Below are positions 42,111-53,892 of a stretch of DNA of 64,000 nucleotides, piece after piece; the first letter of the stretch is position 1, and the number at the start of each line of letters is the position of its first letter. The stretch is from AC-32 sp963715575 (lineage in GTDB: Bacteria > Actinomycetota > Thermoleophilia > Gaiellales > Gaiellaceae): the NCBI GenBank assembly GCA_963715575.1, contig OY970250.1:2723459-2787458 (forward strand), given 5' to 3'. Below the pieces are notes generated by a model that was not told the DNA's origin, made no database searches, and saw only the letters and a program-made list of their open reading frames with translations. Position numbers and translations under genes: made by a program.

Positions 42111-43757
42111 CTACGCGAGATTCGCCGCTGTGGCGCGGATCTTCTCGAGCTGTTCTTGGAGTTCTTTCGTGCGCTCAAGGTCGGCGGTCGCGAGCTCGCG
42201 CCTCACCTCGCGCTCGCGCAGGCGGAGCAGCAGCTCCTTGGCCGTCTCCTCGTCGATTCCCTCGGTCCCCGCGCGGGCGTCGAGCTCGGCCAGCAGCGGG
42301 ACGAGCTCCTCGTCCGGCTCGCCCGGCTCGAGCAGGTGCGCACGCGCGTGCCGGTGCAGCTCGGCGTCGAAGTGCTCCGGCGAGAGCTCGGCCAGCAGTT
42401 CCCGCATCTGCGGATGCGCGGCCACGCCTGCGAGCGCGTCGCGTTCGAGCCGGAAGCCCTTGTCCAGCAGTCGCGGGCTGATCTCACCCGTCGCCCGCCC
42501 GCCGCGGCCGGGCGCGAAGCCGGCCTGCGTCTCCTTCGGCAGGTCGAGCCGGTCGGCGGCGAGGCGGACCGCGTCCTGCCGCTCCGGCGAATCCTCGAAG
42601 CGCGAGAGCACCTCGCGCACGCGGACGAAGGCCTCCTGCCGGTCGGGCGCCCGCTCGATCTCGAGACGCACGCGGTAGGAGAGGTAGCTCTCAGCGCGGC
42701 CGAGCAGCTCGTCGAACTCGCCGGCGAGGTCCGCCGGGTCGCGTCCCGGTGGCAGGGTCACGACGCGGACGTCGAACCCCTGGGCCGCCGCGAGCTCCAT
42801 CCCGCGCAGCGTCGCCGCCTCGCCCGCCGCGTCGCCGTCGAAGCAGAGCCATGCCTTGTGTGTCAGGCGCGAGAGCTCCTTCAGCTGCCGGTCGGTGAGC
42901 GCCGTGCCCATCGAGGCGACGACCGGCTCGAGCCCGGCCTGGTGCAACGCGAGCACGTCGGTGTTGCCCTCGACCACGACCGCGCGCTCCTGCTTGGCGA
43001 TCGCCGTGCGCGCGCGGTCAAGCCCGTAGAGCAGATCGCCCTTGCGGAAGAGCTCGCCTTCGGGCGAGTTGACGTACTTCGCCCGCAGCGGATCGTCCTC
43101 CCGCAGCTTGCGCGCCTGGAACCCGCGCACGCGCCCGCGGGCGTCGGCGAGCGGGAAGAGCAGGCGCCCGTTGAAATAGTCGTTTCCCCGGCGGTTGACG
43201 AGGCCTGCGGCGGCGAGCTCTTGCGCGGTGAAGCCCTTCTCCCGCGCCTTCCGCGCGAGCGTCGCCCCGCCGGGCGCGAGGCCGAGCCGGTACTCGCGGC
43301 AGACGTCCTCGCCGAGACCGCGGCCCTCGAGGTACGCCCGCGCCGCCTCGCCGCGCGGCGAGTCCCAGAGGTGGCGCTCGTAGAACGCCGTCGCCTGCTC
43401 GAGCAGCGCCAGCAGCCGCTCCCGCCGGCCGCGCGCGGCGTCCTGCTCGGGCGAGGTCTCCTCGTACTCGAGCGTGACCCGGAAGCGCTCGGCCAGCCAC
43501 TCGACCGCCTGCACGAAGTCGAGCTGCTCGGTCTCGCGGACGAACGTGATCACGTCGCCGCCCTTGCCGCACCCGAAGCAGTAGAAGAACTTGTCCGCCG
43601 GGTTGACCGAGAAGCTCGGCGTCTTCTCGTCGTGGAACGGGCAGAGGCCCGTCCAGCGCGCGCCGGAGCGCCGCAGCTGCGTGCGCGCCTGGACGACCTC
43701 GACCATGTCCGCGGCCTCGACCGTCTCGCGCACCGAGGTCTCCTTGATCCTCGCCAT
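42111..43757 (-). CDS. dnaG: DNA primase
   Basis: Makes RNA primers at the replication fork. The 548-residue protein has the N-terminal zinc finger (CPFHDEKTPSFSV..FYCFGCGKGG), the RNA-polymerase core with EGNTDVLALHQ and the Toprim motif CFDGDAAGEAA, and a C-terminal helicase-binding helical domain. It is shorter than the usual 580-640, mostly at the C terminus. ATG 43757 overlaps the dgt stop (ATGA). Confidence 0.96.
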   Translation of the reverse strand: MARIKETSVRETVEAADMVEVVQARTQLRRSGARWTGLCPFHDEKTPSFSVNPADKFFYCFGCGKGGDVITFVRETEQLDFVQAVEWLAERFRVTLEYEETSPEQDAARGRRERLLALLEQATAFYERHLWDSPRGEAARAYLEGRGLGEDVCREYRLGLAPGGATLARKAREKGFTAQELAAAGLVNRRGNDYFNGRLLFPLADARGRVRGFQARKLREDDPLRAKYVNSPEGELFRKGDLLYGLDRARTAIAKQERAVVVEGNTDVLALHQAGLEPVVASMGTALTDRQLKELSRLTHKAWLCFDGDAAGEAATLRGMELAAAQGFDVRVVTLPPGRDPADLAGEFDELLGRAESYLSYRVRLEIERAPDRQEAFVRVREVLSRFEDSPERQDAVRLAADRLDLPKETQAGFAPGRGGRATGEISPRLLDKGFRLERDALAGVAAHPQMRELLAELSPEHFDAELHRHARAHLLEPGEPDEELVPLLAELDARAGTEGIDEETAKELLLRLREREVRRELATADLERTKELQEQLEKIRATAANLA

Positions 43758-44731
43758 CAGAGGCTCTCGGCGTAGCTGAGTGCGAAGCGGTCGGTCATGC
43801 CTGCGACGTAGTCGATCACGTCGTCGACCGAATCGCCACGCTCGAGCAGGTGGGCGAAGATGCGCTGCACTGTCGCGCGCGCCCGCACGTGCTCGGCGCG
43901 GGCCGACTCGCCGAGGTAGACGCGCTCGAACATGAACGAGCGCAGCGCGAGCATCGCCGCGCCGACATCCTCGCTCTGCCGGATGTCGCCTTCGCGCGCG
44001 GAGGTCTCGACGAGGTCGTGCACGAGCGCGTCGATCCGCCGCGAGCCGGTCGGGCCGAGCAGCTCGATCTCGGCGCGCGGCAACTCGGCCGGGTCGAGCA
44101 CGCCGGCGCGCACGGCGTCGTCGATGTCGTGGTTGATGTAGGCGACGCGATCGACCAGGCGGACGATCTTGCCCTCGAGCGTGTCCGGCTCGTTCGGCCC
44201 GGTGTGGTTGAGGATCCCGTCGCGGACCTCCTGCGTGAGGTTGAGGCCCCGGCCGTCGCGCTCGAGCACGTCGACGATCCGGAGCGAGTGCTCGTTGTGC
44301 CGGAAGCGCCGGTCGAAGCGCTCGCGCAAGGCCTCGTCGAGGGCCTCCTCGCCCGCGTGTCCGAACGGCGTGTGCCCGAGATCGTGGCCGAGCCCGATCG
44401 CCTCGACGAGGTCCTCGTTCAGCCGCAGCGCCCGCGCGACCCCGCGCGACATCCCGGTGGTCTCGAGCGTGTGCGTCAGTCGGGTGCGGTAGTGGTCGCC
44501 GGCGGGGTCGACGAAGACCTGTGTCTTGTGCATCAACCGCCTGAACGCCTTCGTGTGCACGATCCGGTCGCGGTCGCGCTGGAACGGCGTGCGCAGGAGG
44601 CACGGCTCCTCCTCACGCGCGCGCCCGCGTGTCTCGTAGGAGCGCACCGCGACCGGCGAGAGCCACCGCTCTTCGTGCTCGCGGACGCCTGCCTCGAAGG
44701 CCTCGGCAGTCCGTCCGGCGAGCTCCGGCAT
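43757..44731 (-). CDS. dgt: Deoxyguanosinetriphosphate triphosphohydrolase-like protein (HD domain)
   Basis: Hydrolyses dNTPs to deoxynucleoside and triphosphate. The 324-residue protein has the HD-domain residues in THTLETTG, GLGHDLGHTPFGHAGE and DRVAYINHDIDDA. The start at ATG 44731 gives MPELAGRTAEAFEAG; the open frame further upstream is not similar to the family. The dgt-dnaG pair is a conserved actinobacterial arrangement. A dispersed repeat (44804-44904) lies upstream. Confidence 0.93.
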   Translation of the reverse strand: MPELAGRTAEAFEAGVREHEERWLSPVAVRSYETRGRAREEEPCLLRTPFQRDRDRIVHTKAFRRLMHKTQVFVDPAGDHYRTRLTHTLETTGMSRGVARALRLNEDLVEAIGLGHDLGHTPFGHAGEEALDEALRERFDRRFRHNEHSLRIVDVLERDGRGLNLTQEVRDGILNHTGPNEPDTLEGKIVRLVDRVAYINHDIDDAVRAGVLDPAELPRAEIELLGPTGSRRIDALVHDLVETSAREGDIRQSEDVGAAMLALRSFMFERVYLGESARAEHVRARATVQRIFAHLLERGDSVDDVIDYVAGMTDRFALSYAESL

Positions 44732-44788
44732 CGGCCCCGATGCTAGCCCGTCAACCGGGCAGCGGCCCCGCCGCCGGGCGGCCACACG

Positions 44789-44809
44789 CCCACCCTTCAA
44801 TTGGGTGGG
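44789..44809. terminator. 7-bp hairpin, possible terminator
   Basis: CCCACCC (44789-44795) and GGGTGGG (44803-44809) around a TTCAATT loop, between the SDR gene and dgt. It overlaps the left end of the dispersed 101-bp repeat. No U-run follows. Confidence 0.4.
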
Positions 44810-44904
44810 GCTTGAACCCGCCTCCCTCGCGGTCGACGCTATCGAGAAAGCTGCGTCGTGTCTGTGCCGGCTTCGTGACGAGGCTGTGCCGGTTTGTGCA
44901 CAGG
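44804..44904. repeat. 101-bp dispersed intergenic repeat, copy A
   Basis: Starts GGTGGGG and ends GTGCCGGTTTGTGCACAGG. A related 102-bp sequence at 58712-58813 starts with the same seven bases and ends with a 19-mer matching at 17 positions; the interior is recognisably similar (CCCTCG, then GACG). Copy A also has an internal tandem TGTGCCGG at about 22 bp spacing. It begins 11 nt behind the SDR stop codon. Confidence 0.6.
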
Positions 44905-44915
44905 CGGCGAGGAGG

Positions 44916-45671
44916 TCAGATGATGATCGGGACGGTGCCGCCGTCGGCGCTCCAGGCCGCACCCGTGACGTAGGAGGAGCGATCGGAGCAGAGAAATGCG
45001 ATCACCGCGGCGATCTCCTCCGGCTCCGCGAGACGTCCGAGCGGTCGGCCCTTGCCAACCGCATCGAGCACTTCCTCGCGGCTCTTGCCGCTGCGCAGGG
45101 CCTGTTGGTCGGCGAGACCGCCGTCGCCGAGCCAGGCCTCGGTCGCCGTCGGCCCGGGCGCGACCGCGTTGCAGCGGATGCCCTCGCCGGCGTACAGATC
45201 GGCCACCAGCCGCGAGAGCGAGAGCACGGCCGCCTTGGTCACGCTGTAGTCGGGCATCCCGGTCGAAGGGCGTTTGCCGGCAGTCGAAGAGACGTTCACG
45301 ATCACTCCGGCCCCGCGCTCCCTCATGCCCGGCACCACGGCTCTGATCGCGCGGACGTAGCTCATCACGTTCAGCTGCCAGACCTCTTCCCACTGCTCAT
45401 CCGTGACGGCGAGGAAGTCGCGCTGCTCCGCATAGCCGACGTTGTTCACGAGCACGTCGAGCTCGCCGGCCTCCGCGACAACTCGCTCCGGCTCGCCCGA
45501 CTGCGAGAGATCGGCAGTGATGTGGCCGGCCTCGCCGACACCCGGCGCCGCGCCTCGGCCGCACGTGATCACGTGCGCGCCTTCCGCTGCGAGCAGCGCG
45601 GTGGTCGCCTGTCCGATCCCACCGGTCGAGCCGGTCACCAGGCAGGCGCGTCCTGACAGGCCGAGGTCCAA
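44916..45671 (-). CDS. Short-chain dehydrogenase/reductase (FabG-like)
   Basis: NAD(P)H-dependent oxidoreductase of 251 residues with the classical SDR motifs: TGSTGGIG cofactor loop, NNVG, catalytic S in NVSSTAG and YSVTK (YxxxK), and the PG motif APGP. Substrate unknown. The TTG start at 45671 is 8 nt after TAGACT and 22 bp from the divergent phosphatase gene. Confidence 0.88.
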   Translation of the reverse strand: MDLGLSGRACLVTGSTGGIGQATTALLAAEGAHVITCGRGAAPGVGEAGHITADLSQSGEPERVVAEAGELDVLVNNVGYAEQRDFLAVTDEQWEEVWQLNVMSYVRAIRAVVPGMRERGAGVIVNVSSTAGKRPSTGMPDYSVTKAAVLSLSRLVADLYAGEGIRCNAVAPGPTATEAWLGDGGLADQQALRSGKSREEVLDAVGKGRPLGRLAEPEEIAAVIAFLCSDRSSYVTGAAWSADGGTVPIII

Positions 45672-45693
45672 GGGCGGCTAGTCTAGTGCCGCC
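45672..45693. promoter_or_regulatory. Bidirectional promoter filled by an inverted repeat
   Basis: The whole 22-bp divergent gap is essentially GGCGGC-TAGTCTAGT-GCCGCC. TAGTCT (45679-45684) is 9 nt before the rightward GTG and TAGACT (complement of 45680-45685) 8 nt before the leftward TTG. GC arms flank the overlapping -10 boxes symmetrically. Confidence 0.55.
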
Positions 45694-46275
45694 GTGACGA
45701 CGATCCTGCTGGCCCGCCACGGCGAGACCGACTGGAACCGCGAGGGCCGCTTTCAGGGCCATGCCGACCCGCCGCTGAACGAGACCGGACGCGCGCAGGC
45801 GGCCGAGCTCGCCGCCGAGCTCAAGAACGTGGAGCTCGCGGCGGTCTACTCGAGCCCACTGCTACGCGCCTTTGAGACAGCGCAGGTGGTAGCGGCGGAG
45901 CACCGACTCGAGCCAGTGGCGGTCGACGCTCTGCGCGAGGTCGACGTCGGCTCCTGGGAGGGACTGACGCGCGCGGAGGTCGAGACGAAGTTTCCCAAGC
46001 AGCTGGCGCGCTGGCTCGACCACGACCAGGGCTGGGAGAACGGCGAGAGCTACGAGGAGCTGGGCCGGCGCGTCGTCGCGGCGCTGCTCGAGCTCGCCGC
46101 CGCTCACGAGGGTGAGCGCATCCTCGCCGTCACGCACGGCGGGCCGATCCGGGCGGCCTTCGCGTTCGCCGACCGGACGTCCCATGCCGACGCTCGTCGT
46201 CTCGGGCCGAGGATCGGCAACGCCTTCCTCGCGGAATTCGCGGCCGAGGGCGAGGCGCTGCGGCGACTAGACTGA
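45694..46275 (+). CDS. Histidine phosphatase family protein (phosphoglycerate mutase-like)
   Basis: The 193-residue protein has the phosphohistidine motif LLARHGETDWN, the Arg/Glu block EVDVGSWEGLT and the second His in VTHGGPI. Members are broad phosphatases, including alpha-ribazole phosphatase and acid phosphatases. True mutase activity is less likely because gpmI is present. Start GTG 45694, probably leaderless. Confidence 0.9.
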   Translation: MTTILLARHGETDWNREGRFQGHADPPLNETGRAQAAELAAELKNVELAAVYSSPLLRAFETAQVVAAEHRLEPVAVDALREVDVGSWEGLTRAEVETKFPKQLARWLDHDQGWENGESYEELGRRVVAALLELAAAHEGERILAVTHGGPIRAAFAFADRTSHADARRLGPRIGNAFLAEFAAEGEALRRLD

Positions 46276-46285
46276 GCCGCGAGCC

Positions 46286-46534
46286 TTGGAGGACTACACC
46301 AACAAGTACAAAGGGGAGCAGGTCGAGGTCGCGCTCTTCGGCGGCGACTACCAGGACGGCGTGCTCACCGCGTACTGCCTCCTCGACGATGTCGCCCACC
46401 TCGAGCTGAACGGGCACATCCTGATTCCCCTGCAGAACATCGCCTCGCTCCACTGCTCCAGCCGCTGTGACGCGCCCGAGCCGGACTGGCCGCCGCGCGG
46501 GCTGGAGGAGGACGAGCAGCCGGACGACAGCTGA
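46286..46534 (+). CDS. Small LSm/SH3-like protein, unknown
   Basis: An 82-residue protein: KGEQVEVALFGGDYQDGVLTAYCLLDDVAHLELNGHILIPLQNIASLH has the strand spacing of an LSm/Hfq-like barrel (bent first strands with GG, last strand I-P-L-x-N-I), followed by an acidic tail (EPDWPPRGLEEDEQPDD). No family is certain. TTG 46286 is the only start that covers the barrel. It sits 10 nt after the phosphatase gene and 3 nt before the HtpX-like gene, so the three are probably one operon. Confidence 0.6.
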   Translation: MEDYTNKYKGEQVEVALFGGDYQDGVLTAYCLLDDVAHLELNGHILIPLQNIASLHCSSRCDAPEPDWPPRGLEEDEQPDDS

Positions 46535-46537
46535 GCC

Positions 46538-47380
46538 GTGCGCTGGCGGCTCGTCGCGGCGTGGAACGTCTGCAAGGCCTGGCTGCTCGTGGCCGGCGGC
46601 TGCGCGGCAGTCGCCGCGATCGGCTGGCCGATCGGCGGCTACCGGCTCGTCTCGCTGCTCGTCTTCTTCGGCCTGCTCGTTGCGGGCGCGGCCTACTGGT
46701 ACGGCGACCGGGTCGTGCTCGGAATGGTCGGCGCGCGCGAGCTGCCGCTCGGCGAGGCGCCCGCAGTGCACGCGGGCGTGGCAGGCCTGGCCGGGGTCGC
46801 AGGACTGCCGAAGCCGCGCCTCTACCTGCTCCCGGACGGATTTCCGCGCGCGCTCGCCGCGGGCCGCGGGCCGCGCGGCGGCGCGATCGCGGTGAGCAGC
46901 GGCCTGCTCGCCGCCGCACCGCCGGCCGAGCTCGAGGGAGTGCTCGCGCACGAGCTGGCGCACATCCGCAACCGCGACGTGCTCGTCCAGACGGCCGCGG
47001 TCGTCGTCTCCGCTGCGCTGATCGAGACGAGCCGCGTCGGCGGCTGGCTCCAGCGAACGCTCTTGTTCGTGCTCGGGCCGTTGGCCGCGGCGATCGTCCA
47101 CCTGCTGCTCTCGCCGAAGCGCGAGTTCGCCGCCGACCGGGCAGCCGCCGCATTCTGCCGCTCGCCTCACGGGCTGGCCGACGCGCTCGTCCGGCTCGAG
47201 CAGGCTGCGGAGCTGGTCGAGTTCCGCGCGAGCCCGGCGACGGAGCCGCTCTACACGATCAACCCCTTCGCCGAGGAGGGCCTCGCCGGCCTGTTCGTGA
47301 CGCATCCGCCGGTCGGCGAGCGCGTCCGCCGGCTGCGAGCCCTCGACCCCGACTGGCTCGACAAGCTGCGGGCGGCCTAG
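46538..47380 (+). CDS. M48 family membrane metalloprotease (HtpX-like)
   Basis: The 280-residue protein has two N-terminal helices (about 13-30, 37-55), the zinc motif HELAH at 138-142 with EGVL before it, two further helices (about 150-190) and the third ligand in REFAADRAA (E196). This is the HtpX layout: membrane protein quality control. The gene ends just before a strong hairpin shared with the convergent rRNA operon. Confidence 0.88.
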   Translation: MRWRLVAAWNVCKAWLLVAGGCAAVAAIGWPIGGYRLVSLLVFFGLLVAGAAYWYGDRVVLGMVGARELPLGEAPAVHAGVAGLAGVAGLPKPRLYLLPDGFPRALAAGRGPRGGAIAVSSGLLAAAPPAELEGVLAHELAHIRNRDVLVQTAAVVVSAALIETSRVGGWLQRTLLFVLGPLAAAIVHLLLSPKREFAADRAAAAFCRSPHGLADALVRLEQAAELVEFRASPATEPLYTINPFAEEGLAGLFVTHPPVGERVRRLRALDPDWLDKLRAA

Positions 47381-47384
47381 AACG

Positions 47385-47413
47385 ACGAAGAGCCGCTCGA
47401 GGCGGCTCTTCGT
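47385..47413. terminator. Perfect 12-bp bidirectional terminator
   Basis: ACGAAGAGCCGC (47385-47396) pairs with GCGGCTCTTCGT (47402-47413) around a 5-nt loop. It lies between the HtpX-like gene and the 3' end of the 5S gene, so it can end both transcripts. No long U-run on either side. Confidence 0.8.
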
Positions 47414-47424
47414 GAATGAAATAG

Positions 47425-47538
<114 letters not shown>

Positions 47539-47570
47539 AACTGTCAAGAGCGCGCGTAAAGCGCACCCTC

Positions 47571-47582
47571 AAAACTCCATAG
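47571..47582 (-). other. Pre-23S processing stem, 3' side
   Basis: AAAACTCCATAG on the plus strand at 47571-47582 is the exact reverse complement of CTATGGAGTTTT at 50610-50621 on the other side of 23S. In the transcript they form a stem closing the 23S precursor, the expected RNase III site. Confidence 0.7.
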
Positions 47583-47607
47583 CAGCGACAACGAGTTCAA
47601 AATCAAG

Positions 47608-50586
<2,979 letters not shown>

Positions 50587-50800
50587 CGTGAAGAACACGT
50601 TGTATGCCGCTATGGAGTTTTCAAGGTGCGCGCCGGCGCTCGTCCGGCCACAACGAGAACACCGCACCGGGGCGCGGTCTCTCAAAACTCAGCAGCGTGC
50701 TCGTACACCGAGGTCGACGTAGTTCTAGGCGAGCTCGAAACGGACGTAAATTCCATCACGGCCGAGCAGCCCCCGGAGTTACAAGAGCTCCGGATTCCCT
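50587..50800 (-). other. 16S-23S spacer without tRNA genes
   Basis: This 214-bp spacer has no tRNA-Ile or tRNA-Ala. It contains the 5' side of the 23S stem (50610-50621) and the 3' side of the 16S stem (50684-50700), plus a GC hairpin around 50661-50680. Confidence 0.8.
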
Positions 50801-52346
<1,546 letters not shown>

Positions 52347-52491
52347 GAAGATGGTTTGCCGGTTCCGAAGAAGGCAAACCGCATTCACTTCGAGCTTGTG
52401 CTCAAAGTTGTCTCCCCTACCCGAAGGCAGGGGTGACGGGTTCTTAAGGCCCCGCGACCCAAGCCGGTCACGAGAGGTCTCGGCGTAATTC

Positions 52492-52508
52492 GCACGCTGC
52501 TGAGTTTT
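52492..52508 (-). other. Pre-16S processing stem, 5' side
   Basis: The 17 bases at 52492-52508 are exactly complementary to 50684-50700 on the other side of 16S. In the transcript they close the 16S precursor into a 17-bp stem, the usual RNase III target. Confidence 0.75.
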
Positions 52509-52538
52509 CAAAGACCGTCGCCGAGGCGGCCGGCGCAT

Positions 52539-52566
52539 AAAAAAGCCTCCGACTCGCGCCAGAGGC
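52539..52566 (-). terminator. Intrinsic terminator after tyrS
   Basis: On the minus strand GCCTC (complement of 52562-52566) and GAGGC (complement of 52545-52549) form a stem followed directly by TTTTTT (52539-52544). This is the clearest U-tailed terminator of the window. It would stop tyrS readthrough before the rRNA leader. Confidence 0.65.
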
Positions 52567-52696
52567 CTCCGATGCTGCGGACATCCGTCGTATCCGACTG
52601 CGTCCGAAGGCGCTCCTGGTCGAGTTACAGGGACTGTCTTACACGCCACCCTTCCGGGCGGCCCGCGCATGATAGCGGAAACCCAGCCAAATGGCG

Positions 52697-53854
52697 TCAA
52701 GCCGCGGCGAAGCGAACGAAGCGGCGCTTCCCGGCTTGGACGAGCGCTCCGGCGAGCCGCTCGCGAGGCAGGTCGACGTCGCTCGACGACCTCTCCGTCG
52801 ACCTTGACCCCGCCCTGGGCGATCAGCCGCCGCGCCTCGCTCGTCGAGCCGATCCCGAGCCGCTCGACCAGCAGGGCCGGCAGGTGGAGCGGGATCGCCC
52901 TCCGGCAGCGGCGCCTCGGGCACATCCTCCGGGGCCTGCCCCTCGCGGACGACGCGCGTGAAGTGCGTCCTCCGCGGCGCGCGCGGCCTCCTCGCCCGTG
53001 CGAGCGGGCGACGATGAACCGCGCGAGCGCGAGCTTCGCCTCCAGCGGGTCGCCTGCCGGCGGCTCGCGCTCTCCAGACGAGGCGGTACCACTCGGCGAG
53101 CAGCTCGTCCGGGATCGCGCATCGTGCGGCCGAACATGCTCCTCCGGCGGGGCGGTGAGCGGGATGTTGTTGCCGACGCGACGAGCTCATCTTCGTCGCC
53201 GTCCCACGAGACCAGGAGCGGCGTCGTCAGCGCGATCTGCGGCTCGAGCCCGTAGGCCTCCATCACCTCGCGGCCGGCGAGCAGGTTGTAGAGCTGGTCG
53301 GTGCCGCCGAGCTCGACGTCGGCCTCGATCGCGACCGAGTCGTACGCCTGCATCAGCGGGTAGAGCAGCTCCGAGACCGAGATCGGCTCGCCGCGCGGCG
53401 TAGCGCTTCGCGAAGTCGTCGCGCTCGAGCATCCGCGCGACGGTGATCGTGCGCGCGAGCCGCACGACCTCCGCGTACGAGAGCTTCGAGAGCCACTCGC
53501 CGTTGTAGCGCACCTCGGTTCGGTCGGGATCGAGGATCGACCATTGCCTGGTCGAGGTAGCGTCTTCGCGTTGCGCTCGATCTCCTCGTCGCTCAGGACC
53601 GGGCGCTCGGAGGAGCGGCCCGACGGGTCGCCGATTCGCGTCGTGTAGTCGCCGACGATCAGGACGCCGATGTGGCCTTCGTCCTGGAAGGCCCGCATGC
53701 GCTGGAGCGGGATGCCGCGGCCGACGTGGATGTCGGGCGAGGTGACGTCGATGCCGAGCTTGACCCGCAGCGGCCGGCCGAGCTTCAGCTTCTGCTCGAG
53801 CCCGCCCTCCGGCAGCACGTCGACCGCGTTACGAGTTAGCTCAGCCAGGCCCAT
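52697..53854 (-). pseudogene. tyrS: Tyrosyl-tRNA synthetase with multiple frameshifts
   Basis: Charges tRNA-Tyr. The pieces are in the right order but in changing frames: MGLAELTRNAVDVLPEGGLE and IDVTSPDIHVGRGIPLQRM, then YNGEWLSKLSYAEVVRLAR, then VELGGTDQLYNLLAGREVMEAYG, then a KMSSS-like motif and DELLAEWYRLV, then the S4-domain piece ARRLIAQGGVKVDGEVV and finally a tail ending RFVRFAAA before TGA 52697-52699. At least six shifts are needed. Single-base losses within one kilobase beside a ribosomal operon suggest assembly or sequencing error rather than true decay, since the gene is normally essential. Confidence 0.85.
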
Positions 53855-53892
53855 GTGAGCGGCGAGTCTACCGTTACAATCTTCGGCTTCTC

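Larger units (their letters stand above)
52347..52696 (-). promoter_or_regulatory. rRNA leader and tyrS-rrs intergenic region
   Basis: This 350-bp stretch has no gene. It holds, from the 16S side: hairpin GGTTTGCC/GGCAAACC (52353-52380), hairpin CCCCT/AGGGG (52414-52433), the 16S processing strand (52492-52508), and a terminator-like hairpin with T6 (52539-52566). A weak promoter candidate is TTGACG (complement of 52695-52700, overlapping the tyrS stop) with TATCAT (complement of 52669-52674), but its 20-bp spacer is too long to be convincing. Confidence 0.5.

Noticed and set aside
44800..44900. tRNA-like T-arm (GGGTTCAAGCCC) on the minus strand
   Set aside because: No matching acceptor, anticodon or D arm could be found at the right spacing; the segment belongs to a repeat found again at 58712-58813.
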